A stretch of 64,000 bases of DNA from Halalkalibacter hemicellulosilyticusJCM 9152 (GTDB lineage Bacteria > Bacillota > Bacilli > Bacillales > Bacillaceae_D): contig NZ_BAUU01000011.1 in the NCBI RefSeq assembly GCF_000513115.1, positions 62,001-126,000 on the forward strand, given 5' to 3'. The stretch's first letter is position 1, and each line of letters opens with the position of its first letter. Made by a program: the position numbers and the translations under genes. The notes beneath the pieces are model-generated. The model searched no databases and was not told the DNA's origin. It saw only the letters and a list, made by a program, of their open reading frames with translations. Positions 40,783 to 49,870 of this stretch are shown one piece after another.

Positions 40783-41175
40783 GTGAGTATACGAGATGAA
40801 CGCTATGAAAAAGGGATGGATATATTAAGACAAATTAGAGGCGAGCAAGGGATAGATCAAGTTCAACGCTTTCAAAACATTCATCCTGCATTTGAGGAAA
40901 TGATGATGTCATTTGGGTATGGTGAGATTTGGTCGCGAACAGAGCTTGATCATAAACAACGAGCGCTCATCACGTTGTCTTCACTTGTGACACAAGGAAT
41001 TCCAGAAGCATTAAGGTTTCATGTTCATACCGCTATTCATGTAGGTGTGACACCGAAAGAGATTTTAGAGCTTGTTTTACATTGTGCTGCGTATGCTGGC
41101 TTTCCGAAATCAGTAGCTGCTTTTCCAGTCATACTAGAAGTCTTTGAAGAAATAGGTGTTGATGTAGAATGGTAA
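40783..41175 (+). CDS. Carboxymuconolactone decarboxylase family protein
   Basis: 130 residues, all-helical. The family signature is seen as LDHKQRALITLSSLVTQGIPEALRFHVHTAIHVGVTPKEI-type sequence, with the conserved LHCAAYAGFP (Cys and His of the catalytic/relay motif). Members include PcaC-like decarboxylases and AhpD-like enzymes; a single Cys here argues against AhpD peroxidase activity. GTG at 40783 was chosen over GTG 40774, because AAAGGAG (40768-40774) is then eight bases away. It follows the ThDP enzyme after 13 bases, so the two probably act in one pathway. Confidence 0.83.
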   Translation: MSIRDERYEKGMDILRQIRGEQGIDQVQRFQNIHPAFEEMMMSFGYGEIWSRTELDHKQRALITLSSLVTQGIPEALRFHVHTAIHVGVTPKEILELVLHCAAYAGFPKSVAAFPVILEVFEEIGVDVEW

Positions 41176-41199
41176 ATATCAGTAACAAGTATGTTAAGA

Positions 41200-41225
41200 G
41201 GGGGTCTCAGGTTTTGGGACTCCCC
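41200..41225 (+). terminator. Terminator after the CMD-family gene
   Basis: GGGGGTCTCA pairs imperfectly with TGGGACTCCCC, followed by TTTG. It stands directly before repeat copy F. Confidence 0.55.
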
Positions 41226-41230
41226 TTTGT

Positions 41231-41284
41231 ATATGAGGGCACTGAAAAAGTATGGCCTTTTAACTTGTTTGGTCCCTCGTATAT
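41231..41284. repeat. Copy F of dispersed repeat family 1
   Basis: ATATGAGGGCACTGAAAAAGT (bases 41231-41251) pairs imperfectly with ACTTGTTTGGTCCCTCGTAT (41263-41282). The right arm has drifted from the family form. Confidence 0.65.
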
Positions 41285-41428
41285 ATAGGTCATTCATGTG
41301 TAGTTAATCAATCATTCTGTGTAACGCTTAGAAGATGCACGAATTTACAGCATCTTTGTTTAACAATTCATAAGAAACGTTTATACTAAAAGTGTAGAAG
41401 TTACTTCAGACATAGGGAATGAAGTCGT

Positions 41429-41758
41429 ATGGTGGAGAAAGTCTTAATTGTAGAAGGTTCCAATGATCGTAAGCGTGTGAAGAAAGTTTTAAATGAAACG
41501 GTTACGATTGTTTGTACACATGGTACATTAAGTAATGAGAAGCTTGAGGAAATCATTTTACCAATTGAAAATGAAGATGTATATGTTTTAGTTGATGCCG
41601 ATGAGTCAGGGGAAAAGATTCGTAAACAATTGAAGCATGAATTACCGAATGCCGTTCATCTTTATACATTGAGAGAATACGGTCAAGTCGAAACGACACC
41701 ACTTGCCTATTTAGCACAAGTATTAAGAGCGTATTTTCAAGTAAGGGAAACAGTTTAA
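41429..41758 (+). CDS. Small TOPRIM-domain protein (YusF-like)
   Basis: 109 residues, essentially one TOPRIM fold: the first motif KVLIVEGSNDRKRV (Glu9 region) and the second LVDADESGEKIRKQL (DxD). These are the Mg2+-binding residues of primases, topoisomerases and RNase M5. The whole protein is no longer than the domain, like the B. subtilis YusF group of unknown function. ATG preceded by GGGAATG-type weak site. It stands alone, with a bidirectional terminator after it. Confidence 0.85.
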   Translation: MVEKVLIVEGSNDRKRVKKVLNETVTIVCTHGTLSNEKLEEIILPIENEDVYVLVDADESGEKIRKQLKHELPNAVHLYTLREYGQVETTPLAYLAQVLRAYFQVRETV

Positions 41759-41788
41759 AGAAACGAGTACTAAAAAATGAAAGAAACA

Positions 41789-41827
41789 AAGCCCATTGTG
41801 AAAGTGATTGTCTTTCATAATGGGCTT
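41789..41827. terminator. Bidirectional terminator between TOPRIM and GH43 genes
   Basis: AAGCCCATTGTGAAAG (41789-41804) pairs with CTTTCATAATGGGCTT (41812-41827), one mismatch, seven-base loop, A-run before and AAA/T context after. Confidence 0.85.
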
Positions 41828-41849
41828 AAAATGTTGTATGACTGTAGGT

Positions 41850-42833
41850 TTATTTATACGGATCAATCGTTTGAATGGTTCCGTCTTCATTGTAGTGGAG
41901 CTCAGTAAATTTGACAGAGCGTTTATGATTGACGCCATCAGACAATGAACAGTCATGATAGAATAAATACCACTTATTATTAAATTCGACGATCGAATGA
42001 TGAGTCGTCCAACCAATGACAGGATTTAATATCGTTCCTTTGAACTCAAAAGGCCCCTCTGGATTTTTGCTTATTGCGTAAACAATTTTATGAGTCGTTC
42101 CTGTTGAATAGGATAAATAATAATAGTCATTGTATTTATGAATCCAAGGTCCTTCGAAATAACGTCGATCCTCATCACCTGCCACAATAGGATTTCCTTC
42201 TTCATCGACGATTGAAATTTCTTTTGGTTCGGCCTTAAATGAAAGCATGTCCTCACTTAACTCGGCAATGCGTGGTCCAATTGCTGGTTGGTCTAGTTCA
42301 GGTCCTTCTTCTACATCTGGAAGGAAGGTTCCTGTTTGCCACTTTTCTAATTGCCCTCCCCATAAACCGCCGAAGTAGCAATATGCTCGATTATCTTGAT
42401 CAACAAATACAGCAGGATCGATACTATAGCTTCCTTCAATGTAATTCTTTTCAGGCTTAAATGGGCCAGTCGGTGATTGGCTTGTTGCGACACCAATTCG
42501 AAAAACGCCATCATGATCTCGAGCTGGGAAGTAAAAATAGTACGTTCCATTTTTGTAAGCAGCATCAGGAGCCCACATTTGCTTTGATGCCCACGGAACA
42601 TCACGAACATGAAGAGCTTCACCGTGATCCTCAACAGGACCGTCAATTGATTCCATTGATAAAACGTGATAATCCTCCATACGGTACTGATCACCATTAT
42701 CATTATCTGGTCCATCATGATCGAGGTCATGCGAAGGATAAATATACAATTTACCATCAAATACATGGGCAGATGGGTCTGCTGTGTACAAATGAGTTAC
42801 AATTGGTTCATTTTGCTGTACTTTTTTCGTCAC
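41850..42833 (-). CDS. Glycoside hydrolase family 43 enzyme (arabinosidase/xylosidase type)
   Basis: 327 residues, no signal peptide, so intracellular. The five-bladed propeller features of GH43 are seen: general base Asp in TADPSAHVFDGKLYIYPSHD, WAPDAAYKNGTYYFYF, the pKa-tuning Asp in SIDPAVFVD, and the acid Glu in YFEGPWIHKYNDYYYLSYS, plus HHSIVEFNNKWYLFYHD. Probable action is on arabino- or xylo-oligosaccharides taken up from pectin or hemicellulose side chains; exact sugar is inference. GTG at 42833 chosen because GGAGAG lies seven bases before it. A cre-like site lies about 65 bp upstream. Confidence 0.88.
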   Translation of the reverse strand: MTKKVQQNEPIVTHLYTADPSAHVFDGKLYIYPSHDLDHDGPDNDNGDQYRMEDYHVLSMESIDGPVEDHGEALHVRDVPWASKQMWAPDAAYKNGTYYFYFPARDHDGVFRIGVATSQSPTGPFKPEKNYIEGSYSIDPAVFVDQDNRAYCYFGGLWGGQLEKWQTGTFLPDVEEGPELDQPAIGPRIAELSEDMLSFKAEPKEISIVDEEGNPIVAGDEDRRYFEGPWIHKYNDYYYLSYSTGTTHKIVYAISKNPEGPFEFKGTILNPVIGWTTHHSIVEFNNKWYLFYHDCSLSDGVNHKRSVKFTELHYNEDGTIQTIDPYK

Positions 42834-42898
42834 TGCACGTCTCTCCAATCGATTAAGAAATTTATACAGTTCCTAATTATAAGGAAAGAGTATTGCAA

Positions 42899-42912
42899 TG
42901 TAAACGTTTAAA
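42899..42912. promoter_or_regulatory. Candidate cre site upstream of the GH43 gene
   Basis: TGTAAACGTTTAAA fits the CcpA consensus TGWAANCGNTNWCA except at one position. It lies in the divergent region between the GH43 gene and the ABC transporter operon. Confidence 0.45.
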
Positions 42913-42988
42913 CTATAGATTTTATCTAAAAAAGAATAGATGGGGACGGTTGATTAATGAGACCGCTGAGGGTTGTGTAAAAATTATG

Positions 42989-43081
42989 TTGAACATCGTC
43001 AAAAATGTTAGATTAAATAGAAAAAGATGAGTTTTTTTATAACTTACCTAACTTTTCTTCATTTAAGTGTAAGCGATTACA
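42989..43081 (+). promoter_or_regulatory. Promoter candidate and consensus cre site of the ABC transporter operon
   Basis: TTGAAC (42989-42994), 18-base spacer, TTAAAT (43013-43018) is a plausible promoter. TGTAAGCGATTACA (43068-43081) matches every position of the CcpA consensus TGWAANCGNTNWCA and sits about 50 bp after the -10, 35 bp before the first gene. Glucose repression of the operon is the expected result. Confidence 0.65.
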
Positions 43082-43116
43082 AAATAGAATAGTAGTATCA
43101 CAAGAAAGGGGGAAAC

Positions 43117-44457
43117 ATGATGAAAAAATTCTTGTATGGGTTTAGTATTTGTTTGTTTATAGTAATGGTTGCAGCATGTAATTCACAAAGTGAAGAGGCT
43201 GACGCACCGTCAACAGGAGGGGATGAGGAACCACTTAATGAAGAGGCACAAACAAATGGTGGTGAGGAAGAGATTGAACTTCGTATGACATGGTGGGGAG
43301 GACAAGAGAGACATGATCGTACGTTAAAAGTTATTGAATTATACGAAGAACAGAATCCGCATGTCACGATTGTGCCAGAATACTCTGGGTTTGATGGGTA
43401 TTTTGATAAACTTTCAACACAGCTTGCAGCTGGAAATGCACCTGATATTGTTCAGTATGGAGGGAATTTGAACGACTTCGTTGCACGAGGTACAGTGCTT
43501 CCACTTGATGACTATGTTGGGAATGAGCTTGATTTAAGTCAGCATGATCAAAGTATGATTGACGCTGCTACATTTGATGGACAGTTTTATGGAGTAACAT
43601 TAGGGACGAATGCAAGAGGGGTTCTATTAAATAAAACGTTATTTGATGAAGCTGGTGTAGTGCTACCAAGCGAAGATTGGACATGGGATGATTTCTATGA
43701 AATAGCTAATGAGCTATCAGCAACGTTAGATGGCATTTATGGTACAGCTGACTTTGAAGAGGATGGGTTTGGAACCTTTTTAGCACAACGTGATAAATGG
43801 ACATATTTAGATGGTGAGATTGGCTTTGAGCCACAAGATGTAAAGGATTGGTTTACACTTTGGAAGGAGCTAAGAGAAGCTGGGGGTGCTGCGATTCCAG
43901 AAGTTCAAGTAACAGCGACTCAAACTCCAGAACAGTCTTTAATTGTTCAACGTACAGTTGTAATGGAAGCGATCGCAAGTAATCAGCTTGGAGCCTACCA
44001 AGGTGCAACTGAAGATGAATTGATCTTATTTATTAATCCTTATAATAGTGAATCAGGCAAAAATGGAGTAGGACTAAGACCGAGTCAATTTTTAGCAGGT
44101 ACGAATACGACCGATCATCCGGAAGAGGTAGCTAAGTTCTTAGATTTCTTTGTCAATGATTTAGAGGCGACAGAAATTCTAGGTAATGACCGCGGAGCAC
44201 CAGTCAATGCTGAAGTTCGTGAATTTCTCTTAGATTCAGGGGATGTCGTTGATCAAGAAATATTTGCTTATATTGATTGGGTTAGCTCAACATCCGAAGC
44301 ACCATATATTCCGAATTTACCGGGCTATAACGAGAATACTCAATTATTCCAAGAGACAGCTGAACGAATCTACTTTGAACAATCCACTGTTGAAGAGGCT
44401 TCAGAAAATTACTTTAATGAATTAATAGCTAATATTGAACGGTATTCGGAAGAATAA
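43117..44457 (+). CDS. ABC transporter sugar-binding lipoprotein (family 1)
   Basis: Captures sugars outside the cell for the two permeases that follow. It has 446 residues. Lipoprotein signal peptide with lipobox VAAC (Cys21), an acidic linker (about 24-52), then a family 1 solute-binding fold (ELRMTWWGGQERHDRTLKVIELYEEQNPHV; LSTQLAAGNAPDIVQYGG). Similar in context to B. subtilis YesO, a rhamnogalacturonan-oligosaccharide binder. ATG 43117 or 43120 after AAAGGGGGAA. No ATPase gene is nearby; such importers usually share MsmX. Confidence 0.93.
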   Translation: MMKKFLYGFSICLFIVMVAACNSQSEEADAPSTGGDEEPLNEEAQTNGGEEEIELRMTWWGGQERHDRTLKVIELYEEQNPHVTIVPEYSGFDGYFDKLSTQLAAGNAPDIVQYGGNLNDFVARGTVLPLDDYVGNELDLSQHDQSMIDAATFDGQFYGVTLGTNARGVLLNKTLFDEAGVVLPSEDWTWDDFYEIANELSATLDGIYGTADFEEDGFGTFLAQRDKWTYLDGEIGFEPQDVKDWFTLWKELREAGGAAIPEVQVTATQTPEQSLIVQRTVVMEAIASNQLGAYQGATEDELILFINPYNSESGKNGVGLRPSQFLAGTNTTDHPEEVAKFLDFFVNDLEATEILGNDRGAPVNAEVREFLLDSGDVVDQEIFAYIDWVSSTSEAPYIPNLPGYNENTQLFQETAERIYFEQSTVEEASENYFNELIANIERYSEE

Positions 44458-44466
44458 AAGAATGAT

Positions 44467-44515
44467 CGAGTGGCTCAGGTTCCAGCTAATCATGGAGGTG
44501 CAGCGGAGCCACTCG
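44467..44515 (+). promoter_or_regulatory. Intercistronic hairpin between binding protein and permease genes
   Basis: Perfect 10-bp stem CGAGTGGCTC (44467-44476) / GAGCCACTCG (44506-44515) with no T-run. Such stems usually protect the upstream mRNA or reduce read-through, so that the binding protein is made in excess over the permeases. Confidence 0.6.
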
Positions 44516-44573
44516 CAACATGTAACATTGTAATCTAGGTTCGTTAAAAAAATAGAGAGTAGGAGGGATCGTT

Positions 44574-45524
44574 GTGGAGAACCCTACGGAAAAGATAAAT
44601 CCAATTATCCAACTGAAAGCAGTAACGAAACAAAAACGTGATCGAAAGCATAGTTTCATTGCCTATATGTTTTTATTGCCATGGTTAATTGGCTTTTTCG
44701 GATTAGTATTAGGTCCGATGATTAGTTCATTGTATTTGTCATTTACTCGTTTCGACCTCATGAATCCGCCTCGTTGGATCGGTCTAGCTAATTATCAAAA
44801 TTTATTTCAAGATCAGCGCTTCTGGGACTCTGTTCAAGTGACAGCTACGTTTGTGATGATTGCCGTTCCAACCCAATTAATAGCTGCTTTATTAGTAGCT
44901 CTTTTGTTAAACCGTAGTATGAAAGGGATTGGTATTTATCGTACCGTTTATTATATTCCTTCGCTATTAGGAGGGAGTGTCGCGATAGCTTTATTATGGA
45001 AAAATATTTTTGGTATCGATGGTTTAGTGAACCAAGTACTGGCTTTTTTTAATATTACGGGTAAGGGCTGGGTTGCTCACCCAGACTTTGCATTAGGAAC
45101 ATTAATTATTTTAGCAACTTGGCAGTTCGGAGCTTCGATGGTGATCTTTCTTGCTGGTTTGAAGCAAATTCCGTCTGAGCTTTATGAAGCAGCAGCGGTT
45201 GATGGAGCGAACAATATAAGAAAGTTTTTTAAGATTACACTACCACTGTTAACTCCTGTATTGTTCTTTAATTTAGTCATTGAGCTAATTAAATCGATTC
45301 AAGTATTCACCTCCTCCTACATTATTAGTGAAGGGACAGGGGGGCCAATTAATTCGACGCTATTCTACACATTGTATTTATATCAAAAAGGGTTTTCACA
45401 TTTTGAAATGGGTTACGCATCAGCAATGGCTTGGATTCTAGTTATGGTATTAGGAACATTAACTGCGTTTATCTTTATCTCATCTAAATATTGGGTCTAC
45501 TATGAGGATGGAGGGAAATCATAA
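44574..45524 (+). CDS. ABC sugar transporter permease (MalF/UgpA/YesP type)
   Basis: 316 residues, six membrane helices (first AYMFLLPWLIGFFGLVLGPM). The cytoplasmic EAA loop that docks with the ATPase is seen as ELYEAAAVDGANNIRKFFKI. GTG start with AGGAGGGAT upstream. It ends one base before the next permease, so they are coupled. Confidence 0.93.
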   Translation: MENPTEKINPIIQLKAVTKQKRDRKHSFIAYMFLLPWLIGFFGLVLGPMISSLYLSFTRFDLMNPPRWIGLANYQNLFQDQRFWDSVQVTATFVMIAVPTQLIAALLVALLLNRSMKGIGIYRTVYYIPSLLGGSVAIALLWKNIFGIDGLVNQVLAFFNITGKGWVAHPDFALGTLIILATWQFGASMVIFLAGLKQIPSELYEAAAVDGANNIRKFFKITLPLLTPVLFFNLVIELIKSIQVFTSSYIISEGTGGPINSTLFYTLYLYQKGFSHFEMGYASAMAWILVMVLGTLTAFIFISSKYWVYYEDGGKS

Positions 45525-46367
45525 ATGAGGAGAAAAGTTCATGGAAAGCGAATCGTTGTTCATATATTTATCATTTCCTTCGGTCTTCTTATGCTCTATC
45601 CAGTTTTATGGATGATTTCAAGCTCGTTAAAGCCCGAGTATTTAATTTTCTCATCACCAGGTCTATGGCCGACAGAAATAACGTTCGATAACTATTTAAA
45701 TGGATGGAATGTTGTAAGAGATGTGACTTTTGGCTCCTTTTTCAAAAATTCCTTCTTAATCAGTTCAATTAGTGTAATTGCGAATATTGCTACGTGTTCG
45801 ATGGCCGCATACGCCTTTGCTCGTTTGAAATTTCCATTAAAGAAGCTGTTGTTTGCATGTATGCTGATGACCATAATGCTACCGGCTCACGTCACATTAG
45901 TACCGCAATATACGATTTTTCATCAGCTTGATTGGATCAATACAATTTTACCATTAACAGTACCAAAGCTATTAGCGACAGATGCTTTCTTTATCTTTTT
46001 AATGGTGCAGTTCTTTCGAGGGATTCCTCGTGAATTAGATGAAAGTGCAACGATGGATGGGTGTGGTATCATTCAAATTTATTTTCGAATTATCATTCCA
46101 TTAGCGTTGCCTGTGTTAATTACGACAGCGATCTTTACCTTTATTTGGACATGGGATGATTTCTTTAGTCAAATTCTTTATTTAAATACGATTGATCAAT
46201 TTACAGTGCCCTTAGGTTTGCGTCTTTTCTTAGATTCACAAGGACAATCTTCTTGGGGGGCAGTGTTTGCGATGTCTGTTCTTTCTTTAATACCTATTTC
46301 TACTGTCTTCTTTATCTTTCAAAAGTATATTGTTGAAGGGATTGCGACAACAGGTCTGAAAGGGTAG
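45525..46367 (+). CDS. ABC sugar transporter permease (MalG/UgpE/YesQ type)
   Basis: 280 residues, six membrane helices (first VVHIFIISFGLLMLYPVLWM). EAA loop ELDESATMDGCGIIQIYFRI (about 181-200). It forms the channel with the previous gene product. Starts directly after the previous stop. Confidence 0.93.
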   Translation: MRRKVHGKRIVVHIFIISFGLLMLYPVLWMISSSLKPEYLIFSSPGLWPTEITFDNYLNGWNVVRDVTFGSFFKNSFLISSISVIANIATCSMAAYAFARLKFPLKKLLFACMLMTIMLPAHVTLVPQYTIFHQLDWINTILPLTVPKLLATDAFFIFLMVQFFRGIPRELDESATMDGCGIIQIYFRIIIPLALPVLITTAIFTFIWTWDDFFSQILYLNTIDQFTVPLGLRLFLDSQGQSSWGAVFAMSVLSLIPISTVFFIFQKYIVEGIATTGLKG

Positions 46368-46422
46368 AATGCAGGAAAGCATTTTCTTTGCTAAATAAAG
46401 AAAAAAAGGATGGCCATCTCTA

Positions 46423-48251
46423 ATGTTCAAAAAATTAACGACGATAATGGTAATAAGTTTTGTATTAGTGAATGGAGTTTTTCTTGCGGCACTTAGCATG
46501 GCTTCTTATCGATCCTTTTTTAACTTTACGTCCGAGGAAATTAGTGAAACGAGATTGACATTGTTGAATGAAAGCGCTAAAAAGCTTGCTGGGTTTATTT
46601 CAAGTGTCAGTGAGGCAGGTGTATACATTGCTATTAATCGTAACGTTATTGAAATGTTTTCTGATGAGCCAGACAACGCTTATGATGCGATAAGTGATCA
46701 ACGAGAATTAATTAGCATTATGAATGGTGTCACAAGTATGAAGACGTTTATTCATTCTATCGAAGTTTACACAAACCATTACGAGGAATATCCGATTGTT
46801 TCTGGTGAAGTCGTTCAACCGATGAATCATGTGATGGATGAAAAGTGGTTTCCTTCTCTTTTCTCAAAAGCAGATTATGCCTGGGTGCCTAAACATGAAT
46901 CCATTCATACGAGTCAGGAGTTCATCAGTTATATGCATCGATTGATGAATCAACGTGGTGAGACGGTTGGTTATATTAAAGTGAATGTGACAGCAGAGAC
47001 ATTTTTTGAATATATGTCGGATAAAGAGTTGCTAAATCAAACGAGTGAACCTCTTATTCTATTAAATACGGGTGGCAGAATTATAGCGGAAACTCACACA
47101 TCAGAAGTATTTCCTATCCTTGATCGAGTAGTCTCATCTATGAATGATGAACCGTTCTCAACATTAACAGAAGACTATCAACAAATAACGAATCATCATG
47201 AGTTAATTAGATATGATAACGACTACTTTCTATTGTTGTTATCAGAGCCTAATTATGATCAGTGGAGGTTAGCCCAAGTAATTCCGGTCGATGGGTTGTA
47301 TACAGAAACGAGACAAATGGGGATAATGATCTTCGCCATGGGCTTGCTCGGTCTGTTGATTTCCATACCGATTGTTTACTGGATCGGAAAACGGTTTTCT
47401 CTACCAATCTCAAATTTAATTAAAGGGATGAGAAGTATTGAAAAAGGAGATTTTAATCAGAAGGTTGGGCCTTATTACATTGAGGAATATGATGTTCTTG
47501 CTTCTAGTTTCAACAGAATGACAAAGGAATTGAATGAATCTGTTAAACGGTTGAAAGCCGAAAGTGGTTATAGAAGAGAGGCGGAAATACGCGCCTTACA
47601 AAGTCAAATTATGCCTCATTTCTTATATAACACGCTAGATATGATCAGGTGGAAGGCGATGGACCATCGTGCAAATGATATTAGTGATATGGTCAATCAG
47701 CTCAGCAGGATGCTACGAATTGGCTTGAGTGGTGGTAATAAGTTTATCCTGCTTCGAGATGAATTAGAGCATGTGAAAAGCTATATTCAAATACAGCAGA
47801 CAAGACTCACTAGTCAGGTTCATTATCATGAAAGAGTAAAGGCGTCATTAAAGGATTTATATGTTCCGAAAATCATTCTGCAGCCTTTATCGAAAATAGT
47901 ATGAGACACGGATATCCATCACCATATAAAGAAACGATTTATATTGGGGTGGAGGGAAGGATCATTGAAGAAGCTCATCAACCGATGTTAGAGTTATTTG
48001 TTTCAGATAAGGGAATTGGACTCGCAGATGAGTGGAGCATTGAGACATGTACCGGAATAGGAATTAAAAATGTAGAAGAACGGATTTGGATGTATTGTGG
48101 AGATCCTTATCGGATTCAAATTCGTAACCGACGTGAGGGAGGGGTAGGTGTTCAAATCGTCTTACCGATCATTGAAGAGGAACATGAGTTACAGCAATGG
48201 ATACGTAAGCAGCAAGAGTGGCTTGATGGCTACAAGGGAGGTCAGTCATGA
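46423..48251 (+). pseudogene. YesM-type sensor histidine kinase, one frameshift
   Basis: Restored length 609 residues. TM1 at about 7-28, an outer sensor domain (about 30-290, dCache-like), TM2 (MIFAMGLLGLLISIPIVYWI, about 298-318), HAMP, then the HisKA_7 motif QSQIMPHFLYNTLDMIRW with the phospho-acceptor His, and an HATPase domain (N box region ENSMRHGYP, DKGIGL G box). The first frame stops at 47904 after ILQPLSKIV; the second continues as ENSMRHG. One A missing near 47889 (TTAATCG to TTATCG) explains it: ILQPLIENSMRHG. The N box is exactly at the break, so as written the kinase would be inactive. It pairs with the response regulator that overlaps its end. Confidence 0.88.
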
Positions 48252-49858
48252 AGACAGTATATATTATCGATGATGATACAGTGATTCGTGAGGGCTTAGT
48301 TAAGCATGTTCGCTGGCAAGAGCTTGGTTTTGAAATCGTTGAAACAGCTAAAGATGGTTTAGAGGCTTTAAACAAAATTGAACATAACCCTCCTGATGTC
48401 ATTATTACAGATATTTATATGCCAAACATGACAGGGCTAGAATTAACGAAAAAATTATTTAATCAGTTTCCGTCTATTCAAATTATTATCCAAAGTGGTT
48501 ACGATCATTTTGAGAATGCACGTAAAGCGATTCAATATGGTGTTAAACACTTTTTCTTAAAGCCGGCCCCTATTCAAGAAATTGAGAACGTCTTAATTGA
48601 AATTAAACAAAAAATTGAAAGTGAGGAAAAGCAAAGAAAGCTACTAGCAAGCTATGAAGAACAACGTAAGGAATATTTAATTTATACAAAAGATGCTCTT
48701 ATTCGTGATATGTTAACAAAACGCTATAAGCGGGGAGGGATCCCTACAGAGAAGCTTAATCTTTTACATATATCTCCTTTACAAAAAGTTGTTGTTAGTA
48801 CTTTAACGGTTATTCGCCCGGCCTATTTAACGAAAGCTCATGAGCGTGATTGGCAGTTAATGAAATTCAGTGTCCAAAATATTATTACAGAGCTAATTGA
48901 AACGGATACGCGGACGACTCAGGTTGATCTTCATGTTGTCGACTATTCAGATTCAACATTTGTTCTTGTTGTTTTTGAAAATGAATATACAGATTGCCTT
49001 GAGAAGTTATGTGAGGAACTTGCGAATGAATTGATGAGTACATTGCTTTTCTATTTGAAGGTTTCAGTCATTATTGGAATTGGTCGTGTGAAACAAGGAA
49101 TTCACGAGATGATTGACTCTTACCTTGAGAGTCAGCGCGCGCTAGAGGCTGCTGAGTATCAAGAAGTGAATAAAGTGTTCACTCTTTCTGAGGCTGAAAC
49201 ATATGGATCTTCTCCAGTGTATTCTTATCCATTTGATATGATCACATCGATTCAAAGTGCTATTCAACAAAAAGATGCAGAGCTTGTCTATTCTATTTGG
49301 CAGAAGTTTATAGAAGAGATAAAAAATGAACAAAGCATTCCGTTGTTGATCGTACAAAATGTATGTGTAACGATTTTGAATGCGCTCATGTTTGATGCAC
49401 AGCTTCGTGAACAATGGCAAAGTAAGGATTTGTCCAAATTAATGGGAACAGTTTATGCTCATCGTACGATTCATCACTTGACTGAATGGATGGGTCATTA
49501 TATAGAAGAATGGATTCAGCAGGTGAAGGAAGAATTAACAGGTCGTAAAAGCTATAAATTAATCGTTGGCGTGAAGGAATATGTGCACGAATATTATGAT
49601 CAGGAGATTACATTAGCAGAAATTGCAGAGACATTGTATGTGAATCGGAATTATTTGTCCCAGATATTTAAGAAGGTGACAGGTGAAACATTTGTAAACT
49701 ACCTCAATCATTTTCGCATTGAAAAAGCTAAGGACTACTTGCGTCAAAAAAAGTATATGGTCTATGAAGTGAGTGAAATGGTAGGGTATCAAAATCCTAC
49801 TTATTTCAGTCAAGTGTTTAAGTCGATGACAGGCGTAAGTCCATCAGAATACCACTAA
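48248..49858 (+). CDS. YesN-type response regulator (REC + AraC DNA-binding)
   Basis: 536 residues. Receiver domain (1-125) with DDDT, phospho-acceptor Asp in DVIITDIYMPNMTG (about 56), and LKPAP (Lys near 106). A long middle region (about 135-420) links to a C-terminal AraC-type double HTH (about 440-536; ITLAEIAETLYVNRNYLSQIF, YEVSEMVGYQNPTYFSQVFK). The ATG overlaps the kinase stop by four bases. It probably activates the transporter and GH43 genes on sensing plant oligosaccharides; target sites not identified. Confidence 0.93.
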   Translation: MKTVYIIDDDTVIREGLVKHVRWQELGFEIVETAKDGLEALNKIEHNPPDVIITDIYMPNMTGLELTKKLFNQFPSIQIIIQSGYDHFENARKAIQYGVKHFFLKPAPIQEIENVLIEIKQKIESEEKQRKLLASYEEQRKEYLIYTKDALIRDMLTKRYKRGGIPTEKLNLLHISPLQKVVVSTLTVIRPAYLTKAHERDWQLMKFSVQNIITELIETDTRTTQVDLHVVDYSDSTFVLVVFENEYTDCLEKLCEELANELMSTLLFYLKVSVIIGIGRVKQGIHEMIDSYLESQRALEAAEYQEVNKVFTLSEAETYGSSPVYSYPFDMITSIQSAIQQKDAELVYSIWQKFIEEIKNEQSIPLLIVQNVCVTILNALMFDAQLREQWQSKDLSKLMGTVYAHRTIHHLTEWMGHYIEEWIQQVKEELTGRKSYKLIVGVKEYVHEYYDQEITLAEIAETLYVNRNYLSQIFKKVTGETFVNYLNHFRIEKAKDYLRQKKYMVYEVSEMVGYQNPTYFSQVFKSMTGVSPSEYH

Positions 49859-49870
49859 TAGGAGGAGCGT

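Noticed and set aside
41429-41758. TOPRIM protein as RNase M5
   Set aside because: Too short, and lacks the C-terminal part; fits the small YusF-like group better.
42239-42911. Several frames opposite the GH43 gene
   Set aside because: Shadow frames rich in His; the GH43 reading has conserved motifs.
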